Positions 4,214 to 6,233 of a stretch of 6,233 bases of DNA are shown here, piece after piece. The stretch is taken from NCBI GenBank assembly GCA_029932425.1, contig JAOZQC010000214.1, positions 1-6,233 on the forward strand, read 5' to 3'. The stretch is from Planctomycetota bacterium (GTDB lineage Bacteria > Planctomycetota > JAJSAM01). Numbering within the stretch: position 1 is the first letter of the stretch; the number at the start of each line of letters is the position of its first letter. Made by a program: the position numbers and the translations under genes. The notes beneath the pieces were generated by a model. It was not told the origin of the DNA. It searched no databases and saw nothing but the letters and a program-made list of their open reading frames with translations.

Positions 4214-6233
4214 GCGAAGCTCCTCGAGGACCCGCTCGGGGGTCAGGGGGAGCCGGGGGAAACGCCCCCCCGTGGCGTGCCGGACCGCGTTGGCCACCGC
4301 GGGCGCGGTGCAGATGGCGGGAGCCTCCCCGATCCCCTTCGCCCCGTAGGGACCCTCCGGGTCCATCGTCTCCACGAACACGATCTCGGAAGGCGGGATC
4401 TCCGGGGAGGTCACGAGCTTGTAATCCCGGAAGGTGGGGTTCAGGACCCGGCCCCCCTCCACCAGGAGCTCCTCGGAGAGAGCGTAGCCGAGCCCCATGG
4501 CCAGCCCCCCCTGCACCTGTCCCTCCGCCCCCAGGCGGTTGATCACCCGGCCGATGTCGTGCACCGCGGTCATCTTGAGGACCCGGACCACGCCCGTCCC
4601 GAGATCCACCTCCACCTCCGCCACCTGGGTGGCGAAGGCGTAGGCCGCGGACACGTCCCCCTTGAACTCCCGGTCCTGGCTCACGCTCGGCGGCTCGTAG
4701 TAGTGGTGCGTGACCAGCACCTCGTGCTTCCCGCGGAAGTGGAGGCCCCGGATCACCTTCGCCAGGGGAGCCAGCACCTCGCCGTCCGACGCCCGGACCA
4801 CCATTCCCCCCCGGAGGTCCAGCTCCGCGGCGGGGAGACCGAGCTGATCCGAGGCCGCGGCGAGGAGCTTGGCCCGCGCCTCGGCCGCCGCGAGGCGGGC
4901 CGCGTTCCCCGCGATGAAGGTGGTGCGGGAGGCATGGACGCCCACGTCCCAGGGGGTCACGTCCGTGTCGTTGTTCACCACCGTCACGTGGTCGAGGGGC
5001 AGGCCCAGCTCCTCCGCGGTGATCTGGGCGAGCACCGTCTCCGAGCCCTGGCCGATCTCGGAGGAGCCGGTGAGCAGCGTGGCCTTCCCGAAGTCGTCGA
5101 GCGTGAGGATCGCCCCGCAGCCGTCGCTCCGGTAGATCTTCGCCCCGCCCCCCACGTGGAGCATGGAGGCCATGCCGATCCCCCGCACCACGCCCGGCCG
5201 GCCCGTCTCCCGTCGCTCCCGCTTCTCCCGCCACCCCGACCGCTCGGCGGCGGTGGCCAGGCACTCCCGGAGACCGCAGCTCCGGAACCTGAAGCCCTGC
5301 CCGGTGGTCTCCCCCGGTTCCTGCGCGTTCGCAAGGCGCAGGTCGAAGGGATCCATGCCGAGCTTCTCCGCCAGCAGATCCACCGCGCTCTCCACCGCGA
5401 AGGTGGCCTGGAGGTTCCCGTAGCCGCGCATGCTGCCCGCGTACACGTTGTTCGTGTAGACGATCCGGCCGCGCATCCGAACATGCGGCACCCGGTAGAG
5501 CGACGAGAAGCTCTGCATCATCACGAACGGCGTGGTCGCCCCCCAGGAGGTATAGGCGCCGTTGTCGTGGACGAAGTCGATGTCCCGGAAGGTGAAGGTG
5601 CCGTCCGCCTTCGCCCCCGCCCGGATGCGGATCACCGTGGGCTGCCGGGTGGGGGAGTCCGTGAACTCCTCCCGCCGGTCGAAGAGGATCCGGACCGGCC
5701 GCCCCGTCTTCCGGGCGAGGTGGACGGCGATGGGCTCGTAGGGGTAGATGTCGAGCTTCGAGCCGAAGCCGCCGCCGATCGTCACCTGGATCACGCGGAC
5801 CTTCTCCGGGGGCACGCCCACGATGCGGGCCATGTCCCGCCGGTAGAGGAAGGGGATCTGGGTCACGGAGTACAGGGTGAGGTTCCCCCGGGGGTCGAAG
5901 GCGGCGGCGATCCCCGAGGTGCCGAGGCAGCAGTGGGTCACGTAGGGCAGCCGGTAGGTCTCCTCCACCACCACGTCCGACGCGCGCTCCCCCTCCTCGA
6001 CGTCGCCCTGGGCGTAGTCGTAGGTGAAGGGGACGTTGGTCCCGATGTCCTCCCGGACCAGGGGCGCGTCCTCCCGCAGGGCCTCCTCCGCGTCGAGGAT
6101 GGGAGGCAGGTCCTCGTACTCCACCCGGATGAGCGACGCCGCCTCCCGGGCGATCTCCTCCGTCTCCGCCGCCACCGCCGCGATCTCGTCGCGGATGCAG
6201 CGGACCTGTCCCCCCTGCAGGGCGAAGTTGTCG
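4199..6233 (-). CDS. Xanthine dehydrogenase-family molybdopterin-binding (large) subunit, N-terminus outside window
   Basis: The frame is open to the window edge (first residues Asp-Asn-Phe-Ala-Leu), giving 677 residues. Family members run to roughly 750-790, so about 100 N-terminal residues are missing and the GTG at 6175 is internal. The protein is the catalytic Mo subunit of a molybdenum hydroxylase. Numbering from the first visible residue, signatures are: Asp-Glu-Ile-Ala-Ala-Val-Ala-Ala-Glu-Thr (about 15-24, the a/b hammerhead domain); Gly-Gly-Gly-Phe-Gly-Ser-Lys at 153-159; Met-Arg-Gly-Tyr-Gly-Asn-Leu-Gln at 268-275; Glu-Ile-Gly-Gln-Gly-Ser at about 392-397; and Gly-Ala-Lys-Gly-Ile-Gly-Glu ending with the probable catalytic Glu636. 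The residue after Gly-Ser-Lys is Leu, where bovine xanthine oxidase has the purine-binding Glu802, so a purine substrate is doubtful. Wording such as Thr-Pro-Trp-Asp-Val-Gly resembles 4-hydroxybenzoyl-CoA reductase alpha-like proteins. The partner FeS and FAD subunits are not present in the window. First of the three overlapping genes seen here. Confidence 0.93.
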   Translation of the reverse strand, partial: DNFALQGGQVRCIRDEIAAVAAETEEIAREAASLIRVEYEDLPPILDAEEALREDAPLVREDIGTNVPFTYDYAQGDVEEGERASDVVVEETYRLPYVTHCCLGTSGIAAAFDPRGNLTLYSVTQIPFLYRRDMARIVGVPPEKVRVIQVTIGGGFGSKLDIYPYEPIAVHLARKTGRPVRILFDRREEFTDSPTRQPTVIRIRAGAKADGTFTFRDIDFVHDNGAYTSWGATTPFVMMQSFSSLYRVPHVRMRGRIVYTNNVYAGSMRGYGNLQATFAVESAVDLLAEKLGMDPFDLRLANAQEPGETTGQGFRFRSCGLRECLATAAERSGWREKRERRETGRPGVVRGIGMASMLHVGGGAKIYRSDGCGAILTLDDFGKATLLTGSSEIGQGSETVLAQITAEELGLPLDHVTVVNNDTDVTPWDVGVHASRTTFIAGNAARLAAAEARAKLLAAASDQLGLPAAELDLRGGMVVRASDGEVLAPLAKVIRGLHFRGKHEVLVTHHYYEPPSVSQDREFKGDVSAAYAFATQVAEVEVDLGTGVVRVLKMTAVHDIGRVINRLGAEGQVQGGLAMGLGYALSEELLVEGGRVLNPTFRDYKLVTSPEIPPSEIVFVETMDPEGPYGAKGIGEAPAICTAPAVANAVRHATGGRFPRLPLTPERVLEELRGDRR

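Noticed and set aside
3093..4349. 418-codon + strand open frame antisense to the CoA-transferase
   Set aside because: It mirrors the codon pattern of the CoA-transferase and contains no recognisable domain, so it is an artefact of the absence of AT-rich stop codons.
4203..5264. Upstream extension of the CoA-transferase frame into the hydroxylase gene, which would suggest a fusion protein
   Set aside because: The extension is low-complexity and overlaps intact hydroxylase sequence in another frame. The GTGA overlap gives a clean start.
1..6233. CRISPR arrays, tRNA or rRNA genes, IS elements, attachment sites
   Set aside because: No regularly spaced repeats, no cloverleaf-like or rRNA-like stretch, and no transposase or terminal inverted repeats were found while reading both strands.

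Overview
This is a very GC-rich bacterial window, by eye well over 60% G+C, with strong G/C preference at third codon positions, tightly packed genes, and GTG and TTG starts beside ATG. There is no phage, IS element, CRISPR array, tRNA or rRNA. The lineage cannot be fixed from the sequence. The wording of the molybdenum hydroxylase and of the two aminotransferases recalls proteins of anaerobic, high-GC Desulfobacterota-like or related uncultured bacteria, but that is only a memory-based impression.

Layout. On the + strand lies the 3' end of a TPR-repeat protein (2-535, 5' end outside the window). After a 74-bp gap that can form an unusual hairpin comes a complete class I/II PLP aminotransferase (610-1785). 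Facing it tail to tail, 57 bp away, is a three-gene minus-strand operon. In transcription order this is: a xanthine dehydrogenase-family molybdopterin-binding subunit (6233 down to 4199, N-terminus outside the window), a family III (CaiB/BaiF) CoA-transferase (4202 down to 3015), and a second class I/II aminotransferase (3018 down to 1843). The three minus-strand genes overlap start to stop (GTGA and TTGA), so they are very probably co-transcribed and translationally coupled.

How the genes may work together. A molybdenum hydroxylase, a CoA-transferase and an aminotransferase made from one coupled message suggest a catabolic route. In such a route an amino acid or N-containing compound would be transaminated, a carboxylate activated to its CoA thioester, and a ring or carbonyl carbon hydroxylated (or, as in 4-hydroxybenzoyl-CoA reductase, reductively dehydroxylated). 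The substrate cannot be read from the sequence. The hydroxylase carries Leu where bovine xanthine oxidase has its purine-binding Glu, which argues against an ordinary purine dehydrogenase. The FeS and FAD subunits it would need are not in the window and may lie beyond position 6233.

No clear new class of system is visible. The points most worth following up are the coupled three-enzyme operon of unknown substrate, the possible Shine-Dalgarno-masking hairpin before the + strand aminotransferase, and the pair of convergent, equal-length aminotransferases.
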